Positions 27,458-38,031 of a DNA stretch of 64,000 bases are shown one piece after another (position 1 is the stretch's first letter; each line of letters opens with the position of its first letter). A program made the position numbers and the translations under genes. The DNA is from an uncultured Pseudomonadales bacterium (GTDB taxonomy: Bacteria > Pseudomonadota > Gammaproteobacteria > Pseudomonadales > Balneatricaceae). The stretch lies in the NCBI GenBank assembly GCA_943787595.1, contig CALSNA010000005.1, positions 62,001-126,000 on the forward strand. Reading direction: 5' to 3'. The notes beneath the pieces were generated by a model. The model was not told the DNA's origin, did no database searches, and saw nothing but the letters and a program-made list of their open reading frames with translations.

Positions 27458-29875
27458 ATGAAAAAGCATGCTCGTGTTGTCATTATTGGCGGTGGTTCCC
27501 TTGGCGTTAACCTGCTGTATCATCTCACTGAAGAAGGTTGGAACGACGTTATATTGATTGAAAAAGGTGAGTTGACCAGTGGTTCAACTTGGCATGCTGC
27601 TGGTCTTTGCCCAAATTTTAATGGTAACCATACGCTGTCAAAAATTCATGAGTATACCATTAAGCTGTACAATGAAATTCTGCCGGCTAAAACTGGCTTG
27701 CCTTCATCATTCCACCAGTGCGGTAGCCTGCGGGTAGGTTATACAGAAGTAGAAGAGCAATGGTTTCGCAATGTGTTGAGTCGTTCTCATAATATCGGTT
27801 GTGAGATGCGCTTTATCAGCAAGGAAGAAGCTCTCGCAATCAATCCAGTCATGTGCTTTGATCAGGCTCGGACCATTCTCTATACTCCTAATGATGGTCA
27901 TGTTGACCCTACTTCAGTAGTGATGCCCCTGTCTCAATTGGCGCGTGATCAGGGCGCTGAGATCAGCCGGTTTAACCGGGTAATTGATATCAAGATCTGT
28001 CCAGGTGGTGAATATGAAGTCATTACTGAAACAGATACCATCATTGCTGAACATGTGGTTAACGCTGCGGGCTGTTTTGCTCCAGAAGTAGCGCGTATGG
28101 TTGGTCTGCATGTACCTTTGATCAATCTTGAACACCAGTATCTGGTTACTGAAGATCATGCCCAACTGGCACAACTGAATAAGGAACTGCCAGTTACCCG
28201 TGATTCCACGGCAGCTGCCTATATCCGCCAGGAAGGTCAAGGGTTGCTGGTAGGGCCTTACGAAACGCGTGGTGCTAAACCCTGGGCGCTTAATGGTGTG
28301 GATTGGTCCTTTGATCGTGAATTGTTTGCAGGGGATCTGGTTCGCCTCATGCCATGGCTTGAGCGTTGCATGGAACTGGTTCCTGTTTTTCAGGAAGTGG
28401 GTATTAAGACAGTTATCAATGGTCCTATTACACATACTCCAGATGATAACTTTTTAGTTGGCCCAGCTATCGGCCTGCGTAATTTTTGGAACCTTTGTGG
28501 TGCGAGTATTGGTATTGCTCAAGGTGGCATCGGCAAATATCTAGCGCAATGGATGGTACATGGCCAGACCGAATTGAATATGGCCTCTCTAGACAGTCGT
28601 CGTTTCTCAACTTGGGCTGATAAAAACTATTGTATTACCCGTGCCATTGAATCCTATGAGCGCATGTATGCTTCTACAGCGCCTAATGAAAACCGTCCTC
28701 ATGGCCGTCCTGTTCGCGTAAGTCCGCTACATACTGTACTGGCTCAGCAAGGTGCAGTGCATGTGGTTAATGCTGGCTTTGAAAAACCAGCCTGGTTTAT
28801 AACAGATATTGTTCGCGGTGAAACCCATAGTTGGGCCCATAGTGAAGCTCATGCCGCCGTTGCCGAGGAATGCGCAGCAGTGCAACATCAATGTGGTATT
28901 GCCGATTTAAGTGGTACAGCTAAATTTCGCATTAGCGGCCCTGATGCCCATGCTTTTTTAGATCAATTGTCTAGCAATCGATTACCAACCAGAGATGGGC
29001 GGATGGCTTTAACTTTGCTGCATGCTCCTGCAGGTGGCATTATAGCAGAACAGACCATCACTCGGATCAGTGACAATGACTATATGCTCATGGGAGCGAT
29101 TGTCTCTCAATATAAGGACTACCAATGGCTGCAATGCCATAGCGATGAACATGATGTTTGCATTGAGGACCTGACAGAGACTTGGGGGGGTGTATTGCTG
29201 ACTGGGCCAGCTGCACGGGATATTCTGCAACAGTGCACCACGGAGCCATTGGATAACCGATCTTTTCCTTGGCTTAGCTGTAAAATGATACAGGTTGATT
29301 CAGCACAAGTGCTGGCTATGCGTGTTTCTTATGCCGGTGAACTCGGCTGGGAACTACATATGCCAACTTGGCAGTTGATTTCCATTTATGAGACTTTGCA
29401 ATTCCATGGCCGACCTATGGGATTGAAAAACTTTGGAGGGCAGGCCCTCAATAGCATGCGTATGGAAAAGATGTATCGTGCCTACGGCAATGAATTCACT
29501 GAAGAAATATCAGGCCTAGAAGCTGGTATGGATCGGTTTATGGATCTTAGCCGAAATTTTATTGGTGCCGATAATATCCGCCAGCGCCAAGCTAGTGGCA
29601 TTACCTCACAACTAGCATACCTGGTTTTTGATGATCAGTTGCCGGCAGAATGTTTTGGTAATGAAGCTGTATTTGTTGCTGACCAACTGACAGGCATCAT
29701 CACTGGTGGTGCTTATGGTCACCGCATCGGTAAGAGCTTAGCATTTGCTTATCTGAAGCCGGAACACTGCAAGCCTGGGCAAGCACTGACAGTAGAAACT
29801 TCCCTTGGGACACGATATTGTCATGTGGCACAGGATGCTACCTATGATCCCAGCAATGAGCGTCTCAAGAGCTGA
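27458..29875 (+). CDS. Dimethylglycine/sarcosine dehydrogenase-like flavoprotein 1 (FAD + GcvT-type domains)
   Basis: An 805-residue protein with the two-part architecture of dimethylglycine and sarcosine dehydrogenases. An amino-terminal DAO-type FAD domain (VVIIGGGSLGVNLLYHL, residues 7-23; GSTWHAAGL with the histidine that carries covalent FAD in the family) spans about 1-400. A GcvT/aminomethyltransferase-like folate-binding domain spans about 430-800 (LSGTAKFRISGPDA, YAGELGWELHMP, RMEKMYRAYGNE). Such enzymes oxidatively remove N-methyl groups, pass electrons to ETF and hand formaldehyde to tetrahydrofolate. It begins 45 bases after the methyltransferase gene with AGGA before its ATG. Exact substrate is not decidable from sequence. 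Confidence 0.88.
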   Translation: MKKHARVVIIGGGSLGVNLLYHLTEEGWNDVILIEKGELTSGSTWHAAGLCPNFNGNHTLSKIHEYTIKLYNEILPAKTGLPSSFHQCGSLRVGYTEVEEQWFRNVLSRSHNIGCEMRFISKEEALAINPVMCFDQARTILYTPNDGHVDPTSVVMPLSQLARDQGAEISRFNRVIDIKICPGGEYEVITETDTIIAEHVVNAAGCFAPEVARMVGLHVPLINLEHQYLVTEDHAQLAQLNKELPVTRDSTAAAYIRQEGQGLLVGPYETRGAKPWALNGVDWSFDRELFAGDLVRLMPWLERCMELVPVFQEVGIKTVINGPITHTPDDNFLVGPAIGLRNFWNLCGASIGIAQGGIGKYLAQWMVHGQTELNMASLDSRRFSTWADKNYCITRAIESYERMYASTAPNENRPHGRPVRVSPLHTVLAQQGAVHVVNAGFEKPAWFITDIVRGETHSWAHSEAHAAVAEECAAVQHQCGIADLSGTAKFRISGPDAHAFLDQLSSNRLPTRDGRMALTLLHAPAGGIIAEQTITRISDNDYMLMGAIVSQYKDYQWLQCHSDEHDVCIEDLTETWGGVLLTGPAARDILQQCTTEPLDNRSFPWLSCKMIQVDSAQVLAMRVSYAGELGWELHMPTWQLISIYETLQFHGRPMGLKNFGGQALNSMRMEKMYRAYGNEFTEEISGLEAGMDRFMDLSRNFIGADNIRQRQASGITSQLAYLVFDDQLPAECFGNEAVFVADQLTGIITGGAYGHRIGKSLAFAYLKPEHCKPGQALTVETSLGTRYCHVAQDATYDPSNERLKS

Positions 29876-29957
29876 GCTCTGCTAGCTAACAGACTTTGCT
29901 GGAGTTATTGTTGATTTGGTTTTCCAGTTTTTATCTGGTCATGATAGAGGTTCAAAT

Positions 29958-32399
29958 ATGAGTAAAGCCAACGCCTTACCACAACAGGCCCAAGTCGTTA
30001 TTGTTGGTGGGGGTATCGTTGGTTGCTCTATTGCTTATCACCTCACCAAGCGTGGTATCAAGGACGTAGTATTGCTGGAACGCAAGCAATTAACCTGCGG
30101 CACTACCTGGCATGCAGCAGGACTAGTCAGCATGCTCTGGCCAACTCCCACTCTGACCAATCTGGCTAAATATAGCCATGAACTATATGGTCAGCTGGAA
30201 CAGGAGACAGGTCAGGCTACTGGCTACAAGCGCATCGGTAGTATTTCTTTAGCCCGTACACCAGAACGTCTGGAAGAACTAAAACGAATGGCTTCACTGG
30301 AAGCAGTATTTGGGGTCGAAGTAGATATGATTAACCTCCAGCGCCTGGAAAAACTATATCCAGGTATCAATACTGACGGTATTCTGGGCGCCATGTACAT
30401 TGCTCAAGATGGTCAGACAAACCCAATTGATACCACTATGGCCCTTGCCAAGGGAGCCCGAACGAGGGGTGCAAGTATTCTGGAGCAAACTCAGGTAGAG
30501 CAAATACTGGTAGAACAAGGTGCTGCCGTTGGAGTTCGCACCGATAAAGGCCCTATCAAGGCCAATCAGGTTGTACTATGTGGTGGTATGTGGTCACGGG
30601 ATATAGCCAAAACCATTGGAGTGGATTTGCCCTTGCATGCCTGTGAGCATTTCTATGTAGTAACAGAGGAAATAGATGGGCTTACGCCACGTCCTGTGTT
30701 ACGTGACTTTGATAGGGGTATCTATTTTAAAGAAGATGCTGGCAAAATGTTAGTAGGCTGGTTTGAGCATAATGCTAAGGGATTACCGATGACGCGTATT
30801 GGTAAGGACTTCTGCTTTGACCAGTTTCCCTGTGATGTAGATCATATTGAAGAATATCTGTTACGTAGTATGGAAACATTCCCAGGTTTTGGTGAAGCAG
30901 GTATCCGCACTTGGTTTAATGGCCCAGAAAGTTTCACCAGCGATAACCTTCATTTATTAGGTCCAACACCAGAAATTGATAATTTCTTCGTTGCGTGCGG
31001 CCTTAATTCCAAGGGCATTGGTGCCGGTGGTGGCTTGGGTAAAATCATGGCAGACTGGGTTATTGATGGCTATCCTTCGGGCGATATTACCGAATGCGAT
31101 GTCCGACGTCATCATCCCTGTCAGCGCACAGATCAATATGTTGCTGAACGTATTCCGGAAGCCCTAGGGCATACCTATGCTATGCATTGGCCATTCTATC
31201 AATATCATACTGCGCGTGATCAACAAAAATCACCGTTACATCAAACTCTACAATCAGTTGGCGCCTGTTTTGGCGAGGTAGGTGGATATGAGCGAGCCAA
31301 TTGGTTTGCCAATCCGGGCCAGGCTGCAACATATACATATAGTTATAAGCGTCAGAACTGGTTTGCCAATACCGCTCAGGAACATATGGCCATAAGAGAA
31401 ACGGCAGGTTTGTATGATATTTCATCGTTTGGCAAGTTTGAAGTCATAGGTGCTGATGCGATGGCTAACCTGCAACAGCTCAGCACGGCTAATATTGATG
31501 TGCCACTGGGAAGAGTGGTGTACACCCAATGGTTAAACCAGCGTGGTGGTATTGAAGCCGATCTAACTGTTTGCCGAATGACTGAGACGTGTTTCTGGGT
31601 TTTCACTGGAATTGGTTCCTTTAACCGTGACTGGTGGTACTTAAAAAAGCACCTTCATGGTGATGTGAAGGTGCGCGATATTAGTCAGGACTATGCGTGT
31701 CTGGCAATACAAGGTCCCTGTGCTAGGAATATCTTGCAACCAATAACAGCAACCGATTTATCTGCCACGGAATTTGGGTTTGGTTGTGGTTGTACGGCAG
31801 CTATAGCTGGAATAGACTGCTGGATACAACGTATCAGCTATGTGGGGGAACTGGGCTGGGAAATAATGGTGCCTGCCAATCGTGCTATATCATTATATGA
31901 GGCTATCCACCGGGCTGGTAAACCATTTGCCTTGCGCAATGTAGGCCTGCATGCCCTAAATAGCTTGAGGCTAGAAAAAGGTTTTCGTCATTGGGGGCAT
32001 GATATTAGTTCTGCAGATAACTTGATTCAGTCTGGTCTGGGCTTTGTTGCCAAACCAGATATCGGTGACTTTATTGGTCGTGATGCTTTCTTGGCTCAGC
32101 GTGCGGCGGGTTTGCCAGATCGTCGGTTGGTACAGTTTCAGTTGCTGGACTCTGAACCTTTGCTGTATCACAACGAGCCTATTTTGATGGACGGCAATAT
32201 TGTTGGTTACCTCACTTCAGGAATGTATGGTCATGCCCTGGGCAGTGCTATTGGTATGGGCTATGTCAATTATCATCAACTTAGCACTGAACGAATCTCT
32301 ACCGCTCAATTTGAAATTGAGATAGCACTGGAACGTTTTAGTGCTAAAGCAAGCCTAAGGTGTTTTTATGATCCTGAAGGACAGCGTATGAAAGATTGA
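29958..32399 (+). CDS. Dimethylglycine/sarcosine dehydrogenase-like flavoprotein 2 (FAD + GcvT-type domains)
   Basis: An 813-residue paralogue of the preceding gene with the same layout. It shows VVIVGGGIVGCSIAYHL at the FAD site, GTTWHAAGLVSMLW with the flavin-linking histidine, then a GcvT-like half with ISSFGKFEVIGADA, YVGELGWEIMVPA and LNSLRLEKGFRHWGHD. ATG at 29958, preceded by AGAGG at good spacing, is preferred to the upstream in-frame codon at 29916. With its neighbour it probably removes successive methyl groups (dimethylglycine to sarcosine to glycine). Electrons would go through ETF to the ETF-QO encoded at 50 kb. Confidence 0.88.
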   Translation: MSKANALPQQAQVVIVGGGIVGCSIAYHLTKRGIKDVVLLERKQLTCGTTWHAAGLVSMLWPTPTLTNLAKYSHELYGQLEQETGQATGYKRIGSISLARTPERLEELKRMASLEAVFGVEVDMINLQRLEKLYPGINTDGILGAMYIAQDGQTNPIDTTMALAKGARTRGASILEQTQVEQILVEQGAAVGVRTDKGPIKANQVVLCGGMWSRDIAKTIGVDLPLHACEHFYVVTEEIDGLTPRPVLRDFDRGIYFKEDAGKMLVGWFEHNAKGLPMTRIGKDFCFDQFPCDVDHIEEYLLRSMETFPGFGEAGIRTWFNGPESFTSDNLHLLGPTPEIDNFFVACGLNSKGIGAGGGLGKIMADWVIDGYPSGDITECDVRRHHPCQRTDQYVAERIPEALGHTYAMHWPFYQYHTARDQQKSPLHQTLQSVGACFGEVGGYERANWFANPGQAATYTYSYKRQNWFANTAQEHMAIRETAGLYDISSFGKFEVIGADAMANLQQLSTANIDVPLGRVVYTQWLNQRGGIEADLTVCRMTETCFWVFTGIGSFNRDWWYLKKHLHGDVKVRDISQDYACLAIQGPCARNILQPITATDLSATEFGFGCGCTAAIAGIDCWIQRISYVGELGWEIMVPANRAISLYEAIHRAGKPFALRNVGLHALNSLRLEKGFRHWGHDISSADNLIQSGLGFVAKPDIGDFIGRDAFLAQRAAGLPDRRLVQFQLLDSEPLLYHNEPILMDGNIVGYLTSGMYGHALGSAIGMGYVNYHQLSTERISTAQFEIEIALERFSAKASLRCFYDPEGQRMKD

Positions 32400-33258
32400 A
32401 AGCCAGACTAATATTGGCGGATCAGGACACCACAAACCATCAGCAGTTAACGTTTAATATATGATTAGAAAACGAGTTAAATCATTTAACTTATCGAATA
32501 CCACTGTCCAATATAAAGCCGATATATTAGCTAAATCTTAATACTAGATGCTAAAAAACCGTTAACCTCTGTTTTAAATAATAAATTTTTGCCAAAAAAA
32601 CAGGTTGCAGGTCAAACTATTTTGGTAAGCAAAAATATTAGTCATTGATTACAGCAGTAATGACAGAATTGGGTATATTTAAAAACCCATCATTCTGGTC
32701 AGTAATCTTATTTCATAATCGGCTATAACAGCACCATCTATTATTTGACGTTGGCGCGTAACGCCAGTATTTAAATCGTATAGTGGGTTAGCTTAATGTC
32801 TTATTGGATGTCTACTTTAAGGTAGTTTAGCCTGGTTTGGTTAGGGCAGAATCAAGTGGCACATGCCATGATACAGTGAGCTGTGTGCCAAATGCTGGTC
32901 ATTTAGGCACTAACCAGTCAGCCGGATGATTGAATTAAGTGTATCATTAATACTGGGTCTAATTTATACAGCTGCTGAGGACTAAGCTGGGTGGTCATAT
33001 TTCATGTGTTAATACGACATGGTTAAACTTTAGCTTGTTGATTTGCGGTTAAGAATAACGGTAGCTGTCCTGTTTGATCAGTTCAATCCACTGACACAAG
33101 CAATAGGCAATCTATCATGTGTGGGCAGATAATTTGTTTGGTGAATCAGTTTAATATAAACAGTAGGCATGTACTGGATAGTGGCAAATAGCCTAGCCGC
33201 TTCAATTAAGCTACTTGCCAGTTCATTGAGTTTAACACCAATCCTGTTTGTGGCTTTA
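32400..33258. other. Spacer without recognisable gene
   Basis: About 0.86 kb. No gene is supportable; stop-rich in all frames apart from short chance frames. Part of it (33,080-33,258) may be eroded sequence from the end of the FG-GAP gene. Confidence 0.5.
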
Positions 33259-34083
33259 TTATAATCGTGTGCCAACGGCCAGAGTGTTGCCATCAGCACT
33301 TAAACTAACTGAATGTCCAAGTGCATCAGCAACTCCCTTACTACTGGCCTTGATATAGGCTTGTTGTGTCCAGGTTGAGCCATTGCGTGTAAACACATAG
33401 ATGAAACCAGAATTTGAAGCCAAGTTATCATCTTTATTTGAGCTGTTGACTGATACATTAACACTATCATTGGGTTCAGTGTTACTGACCTTGATATAGG
33501 CTTGTTGTATCCAGGTTGAGCCATTGCGCGTAAACACATAAACAGCTCCGGAATTTGATTCAGTATTATTACTCCGGTGGATTTTAATGCTTTTGGTATT
33601 ATATGTTTCATCGGATGCGTCAACAGCCAGGGTATTACCATCAGCACTTAAGCTAATTGAATTACCAAGCTTATCCTTGGCTTCCGTATTCCTAGTATTA
33701 ATATAGACAATGCTGTTTACCATGACTTTACTAAATGATACCACTGACGAATCAATACACCCCGTTGCATTACAACTTTTCATTATGTAAGTTGCATTGA
33801 GACGTGCATACAGCGGCACAACATAATCAATGGCTTGTGTTCCAGATACAATATTGCTACCGACCTGACTGAAATCAGAGGTATGATCTGGGCTTTCCCA
33901 AATTTGGTAATAAGTTGCATCTGTTACATCTGTCCAGGTAAATCTAAACTTGTTGATTGATTGAATGGATAAGTTTGGTATAGCGGCTTGATTGGGTGCC
34001 GATGTGGCGCTGACATAACCTGTAAGCATCATGCCAAGAATAATTGCTGCATTGAAGAGCATTAGTGGTTTAAGCAGACTCAT
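33259..34083 (-). pseudogene. Secreted FG-GAP / beta-propeller repeat protein, truncated
   Basis: A 274-residue frame starting with a signal peptide (LLKPLMLFNAAIILGMML, ending near SATSA). Next comes a fibronectin-III-like domain at about 35-120 (FRFTWTDVTDATYYQIWES). Then come repeats of the type LGNSISLSADGNTLAV, SGAVYVFTRNGSTWIQQAYIK, SGFIYVFTRNGSTWTQQ and LGHSVSLSADGNTLAV. These are FG-GAP/integrin-like propeller blades found in long bacterial surface proteins. The frame stops in the middle of a blade, so at least several blades are missing. The DNA of two blades is nearly identical (33,349-33,400 and 33,489-33,540), a place prone to recombination. Probably a decayed cell-surface protein. 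Confidence 0.65.
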
Positions 34084-35498
34084 TATGTGTTACCTTCTCT
34101 GGTTGCCATAGGTTATTTTAGCATCATAAAGATCAATTTATATTAATTTTAATGCCTCAAAGCCGCTTGACATTGCCCTGCTTTGAATTGGCTTATTTTT
34201 TCCCATAATGTTGATATTTAAAGATAAATATCAACATTAAAAAGTCTATAAAGACAATTTTTACTTTGATGTACAATCAATATTTCATTAATGATGTTCA
34301 GTTAATGCATCAAATTGAAACTTATTAAATTACAAATAAATCAATAAATCAATAAATCAATAAATCAATAAATCAATAACATCAAAAAATCAATTAACAT
34401 CAAAAAATGATTATTTAACCTGTTTTTAGTCAATTCACCACAGTTGATGATTGTTAACTGTTTATTGCTATTTGTCATATCGTTGTCTTTTATGTGTTTG
34501 TCTAAAAGTAATGCAGAGCAATGTTTAATGTATATGAGTTTGTTTATTTAGCTAGCTCAAATATACCCGCGTTAGAAATCGGATACTTACAACCTGAACG
34601 GTTACTTTTATTTTAGGTAAGGGCATGCCTGCTTGCTAAGCTGACTTGATTGTTAGAATGTTGATGCAAAGATCATACTTATATCCCATACTTTACTCAA
34701 AGTTATTGTGCTTGAGACTAAACTGTGTGGATTCTTGCGTTATTTCTTTAAATTTGTATTGATATTTGTGACATTTTTGCAGAGACAGCTGAAAGATATG
34801 CTACTGTTGTCTTATATATCCATAGCAAAAGCTGAACTGAAACAGATACTAAAGATCAACTACTGGCAATAGTTAGATATAGTTGTCATTCCAGTGTATA
34901 TGCAGTCACCATAATCACTATAAAATTAGTATAATATTTGATAGTCAGCTGCCAATGCTAACTATAACTGTGCTAGTGCTTTTCCAAGTCAATAATGTAT
35001 ATTTGCATCGCAGATTTAATCTATTACTGCTAATCATAACATTTACAAATAGGAACAGTGTTAGTAATAGATCCAGACATTTCATACAAGTAAATCACAT
35101 CTTAAAGATATTATACATAAAACAGATTTTTGCACTTATGCCTCATATTTTTGCAACGATAGGGTCTAGTTAATTTTGATCTGGATTTTTTGCTACCTTG
35201 TGGCTTGTATAATATGTTCTTTCAATCTTGCTATCACTATGCTTGCAGCCGTTAGCCAAAATTCTGGTTGAAAAATACGTTGACTCTGGGCTTTTGAATT
35301 GTGTATCAACTATCCAGGTTAGCCACTGTGTGGTTGCTACTACACAGTAGTTATGGCATAAAGCACTATGTCAATTGAGGTGCAATAAATAAACGGAATC
35401 CATGATCAATGATTGCAGTTTAAAGCCCGGTTAAATGTTAATCATCATCAGTATAGGCTTGTTTTAAAGCATCTTAATCCATCTAGGTCGTTATACTT
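34084..35498. other. Long spacer with tandem repeats
   Basis: About 1.4 kb without a supportable gene. It contains the AAATCAAT array described separately. Short open frames such as 34,883-35,173 have no recognisable domain. Confidence 0.5.
34338..34412. repeat. Tandem repeats: five perfect AAATCAAT units, then two longer related units
   Basis: AAATCAAT occurs five times head to tail at 34338-34377. It is followed by two copies of an AACATCAAAAAAT-type unit (34378-34395 and 34396-34412). It lies about 250 bases before the FG-GAP gene start. No function is evident; replication slippage is a sufficient explanation. Confidence 0.85.
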
Positions 35499-36005
35499 AT
35501 GAAACCTGATATAAAAACAAACAACTTAATTGATAGCATCAGTATGTTAGGTAGGCAATTGAGTTCTCAGAGTCTGTGGCTTGCTACAGCTGAATCCTGT
35601 ACTGGTGGTGGTATTGGTCAGGCTCTAACCTCTGTATCTGGTTGTTCTCGCTGGTATCGAGGTGGAGTTATTGCGTATTGCAATCAGCTAAAGCAAGAAT
35701 TACTGGGTTTGGATGCATCAATGTTGCTCCAGCATGGTTCAGTAAGTCAAGCAGTGGTTGAAGGCATGGCGGTGGGTGTCTGTCAATGCTGTAATGCGGA
35801 TTTAGCAGTCAGTATCAGTGGTACAGCCGGTCCGAATGGTGGTTCGGTTGAAAAGCCAGTAGGACTGGTTTGGTTAGCATGGGCTGATCAGGGCAGGGTA
35901 ACCAGTCGGATGTATCACTTTAGTGGTAACCGACAGGCAGTGAGAAATGCTGCGATATTAGCTGCTGTTTCTGGCTTGCATGAGCTATTATTTGATAGAT
36001 TATAG
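35499..36005 (+). CDS. pncC: PncC/CinA-family nicotinamide-nucleotide amidase
   Basis: A 168-residue stand-alone CinA carboxy-terminal domain, which deamidates NMN to nicotinate mononucleotide in pyridine-nucleotide recycling. Seen: TAESCTGGGIGQALTSV with the catalytic serine region, YRGGVIAYCNQLKQELLG, and SISGTAGPNGGS. It lacks the amino-terminal MoCF domain of long CinA proteins, as is normal in gammaproteobacteria. It stands directly before recA, the conserved position in this group. Confidence 0.92.
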   Translation: MKPDIKTNNLIDSISMLGRQLSSQSLWLATAESCTGGGIGQALTSVSGCSRWYRGGVIAYCNQLKQELLGLDASMLLQHGSVSQAVVEGMAVGVCQCCNADLAVSISGTAGPNGGSVEKPVGLVWLAWADQGRVTSRMYHFSGNRQAVRNAAILAAVSGLHELLFDRL

Positions 36006-36111
36006 TCACATAAAATTATTATTTCCTAACATACTCTGTGGTTAGCTCTGGGCTTATTAATTCCATGAGCAGTAAAGCCAAAGGTTGAACTTTTCCTATA
36101 TTCTGTAATAA

Positions 36112-36131
36112 TACTGTATGTATAACCAGTA
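36112..36131. promoter_or_regulatory. LexA box (SOS operator) of recA
   Basis: TACTGTATGTATAACCAGTA agrees with TACTGTATATATATACAGTA at most positions and keeps the CTG-N10-CAG core. It lies about 45 bases before recA, so recA is SOS-regulated. Confidence 0.85.
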
Positions 36132-36176
36132 AATTTTAATTAATAATACTGTAGTGAATAAAATAAGAGGCACATC

Positions 36177-37226
36177 ATGGACGCAAATAGACAAAAAGCC
36201 CTCAATGCTGCATTGAGTCAGATCGAGCGCCAGTTTGGTAAGGGTACGGTTATGCGTATGGGCGATCAGCCCCGTGAAGCCATACCGTCCGTGTCAACTG
36301 GCTCATTAGGCCTGGATATCGCTTTAGGAATTGGTGGTTTGCCCCTGGGCCGTATTGTAGAAATCTATGGGCCTGAATCATCTGGTAAAACTACTTTAAC
36401 ACTACAGGTGGTGTCAGAAGCCCAGAAGTTAGGCAAAACCTGTGCATTTGTGGATGCTGAGCATGCGCTGGATCCAATTTATGCCGAAAAATTAGGTGTT
36501 GATGTAGGGGAACTCCTGGTGAGTCAGCCCGATAACGGAGAGCAGGCATTGGAAATCACTGATATGCTTGTGCGTTCTAATGCGGTCGATGTAATTATCA
36601 TAGATTCAGTAGCTGCGTTGACACCAAAAGCTGAAATTGAAGGAGAAATGGGAGACTCTCATGTGGGCTTACAGGCTCGATTATTATCTCAAGCGATGCG
36701 CAAGATAACAGGTAATATCAAAAATGCTAATTGTCTGGTGGTTTTTATCAATCAAATTCGCATGAAAATCGGTGTTATGTTTGGTAGTCCGGAGACCACA
36801 ACTGGTGGGAATGCACTTAAGTTTTATTCCTCCATAAGACTTGATATCCGCCGCATTGGTGCCATTAAGAAAGCTGATGAAGTGATCGGTAACGAAACTC
36901 GTGTCAAGGTAGTTAAGAACAAGGTTTCACCACCTTTCCGGCAGGCCGAATTCCAAATTCTTTACGGCCAAGGCATTTATCGTCTGGGTGAAGTAATTGA
37001 TTTGGGCGTCAAGCAAGGGCTGGTGGATAAAGCGGGCGCTTGGTATGCTTATAAAGGTAATAAAATTGGTCAGGGTAAGGCCAATGCTGCAAAATATCTG
37101 GAGGATAATCCGCAATCGGCTGCTGAAATAGAATCACAAATCCGTCAGAAATTATTAAACATCCCCAGCCCTCATGATACGGCAACTGATTCATCGGCTG
37201 ATGCACCAGTTCCTGTAACGTCCTAA
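36177..37226 (+). CDS. recA: RecA recombinase
   Basis: A 349-residue RecA, which forms filaments on single-stranded DNA for strand exchange and triggers LexA cleavage. Visible: the Walker A site [43 protein letters not shown], the L2 loop region [17 protein letters not shown] and the acidic tail. Start ATG at 36177 with AAGAGG before it. A LexA box lies upstream and recX follows, as in Pseudomonas relatives. It is intact, in line with intact recBCD. Confidence 0.99.
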   Translation: MDANRQKALNAALSQIERQFGKGTVMRMGDQPREAIPSVSTGSLGLDIALGIGGLPLGRIVEIYGPESSGKTTLTLQVVSEAQKLGKTCAFVDAEHALDPIYAEKLGVDVGELLVSQPDNGEQALEITDMLVRSNAVDVIIIDSVAALTPKAEIEGEMGDSHVGLQARLLSQAMRKITGNIKNANCLVVFINQIRMKIGVMFGSPETTTGGNALKFYSSIRLDIRRIGAIKKADEVIGNETRVKVVKNKVSPPFRQAEFQILYGQGIYRLGEVIDLGVKQGLVDKAGAWYAYKGNKIGQGKANAAKYLEDNPQSAAEIESQIRQKLLNIPSPHDTATDSSADAPVPVTS

Positions 37227-37314
37227 GATGAATAATTCTATAGTTGTATAGCGTCATGGCTAACTTGGCTTGGCGATAAAATAGGTGATATGACCGCACA
37301 TGTCTGGGTAACTA

Positions 37315-37791
37315 TTGGTGTCTGATATACTGGAAGTTACTACATTGCGCAATCGGATATTAGGTTACCTATCACGGCGTGATTATTCACGACATGAGTT
37401 GCGTCAAAAGGTATTGAAATTTGCATCTGACCGGCAAATGCTGGAGCAAGTATTAGATGAATTGGTACAACTTGATTTGCTCTGTGATAAACGATTTGCT
37501 TGTATGCTAGTACGTCATAAGGCTAATGCAGGTTATGGACCTGCTCGTATTCGACAATGGTTAACTCAACATCGTATTCCTAAGTCTATGGTTGCTTTTG
37601 TTATGGCTGAAGCTAATTTGAATTGGCAAGTCATTGCTCATCTCCAGCTCAATAAACACTTTGGTGTTATTGAACCTATGAATATTAAACAGCAGGCCCG
37701 AAAAATACGCTATTTGTATAATCGTGGTTTTTCTCAAAATGACATCAGGGCTGTGGTTACTGTTACAGATGATGCGTTGGACGTAAGTTAA
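37315..37791 (+). CDS. recX: RecX regulatory protein
   Basis: A 158-residue RecX, which binds RecA filaments and limits their activity. Family features are repeated three-helix units with RILGYLSRRDYSRHELRQKV, YGPARIRQWL, and YLYNRGFSQNDIRAVV. The start is either TTG 37315 or the adjoining GTG 37318; neither has a strong ribosome site. It follows recA by about 90 bases and is probably co-transcribed. Confidence 0.93.
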   Translation: MVSDILEVTTLRNRILGYLSRRDYSRHELRQKVLKFASDRQMLEQVLDELVQLDLLCDKRFACMLVRHKANAGYGPARIRQWLTQHRIPKSMVAFVMAEANLNWQVIAHLQLNKHFGVIEPMNIKQQARKIRYLYNRGFSQNDIRAVVTVTDDALDVS

Positions 37792-38031
37792 AGGTAGATG
37801 TATAACCTACCACACGCCTGGTGATTTATTGTGATGAGATGTTTTTCTGAATAAATTGCCTGTAGTCAGTCATCATAATGGTTGCTGATGTGATGTGTCT
37901 GGGGATCTTGCTTATAACCCCATATCATTTATGCTCAGATATTTGGTGTGCACTGTATTTATATAATGGATTTAACAATCAATTGTTTCACGAATCAGTG
38001 CTTTTTCCATTTAAATCGGTGGTATTAAAAC

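Noticed and set aside
34338-34412. Repeated units considered as a CRISPR array.
   Set aside because: Units are 8 bases without spacers and no cas genes are present; it is a plain tandem repeat.
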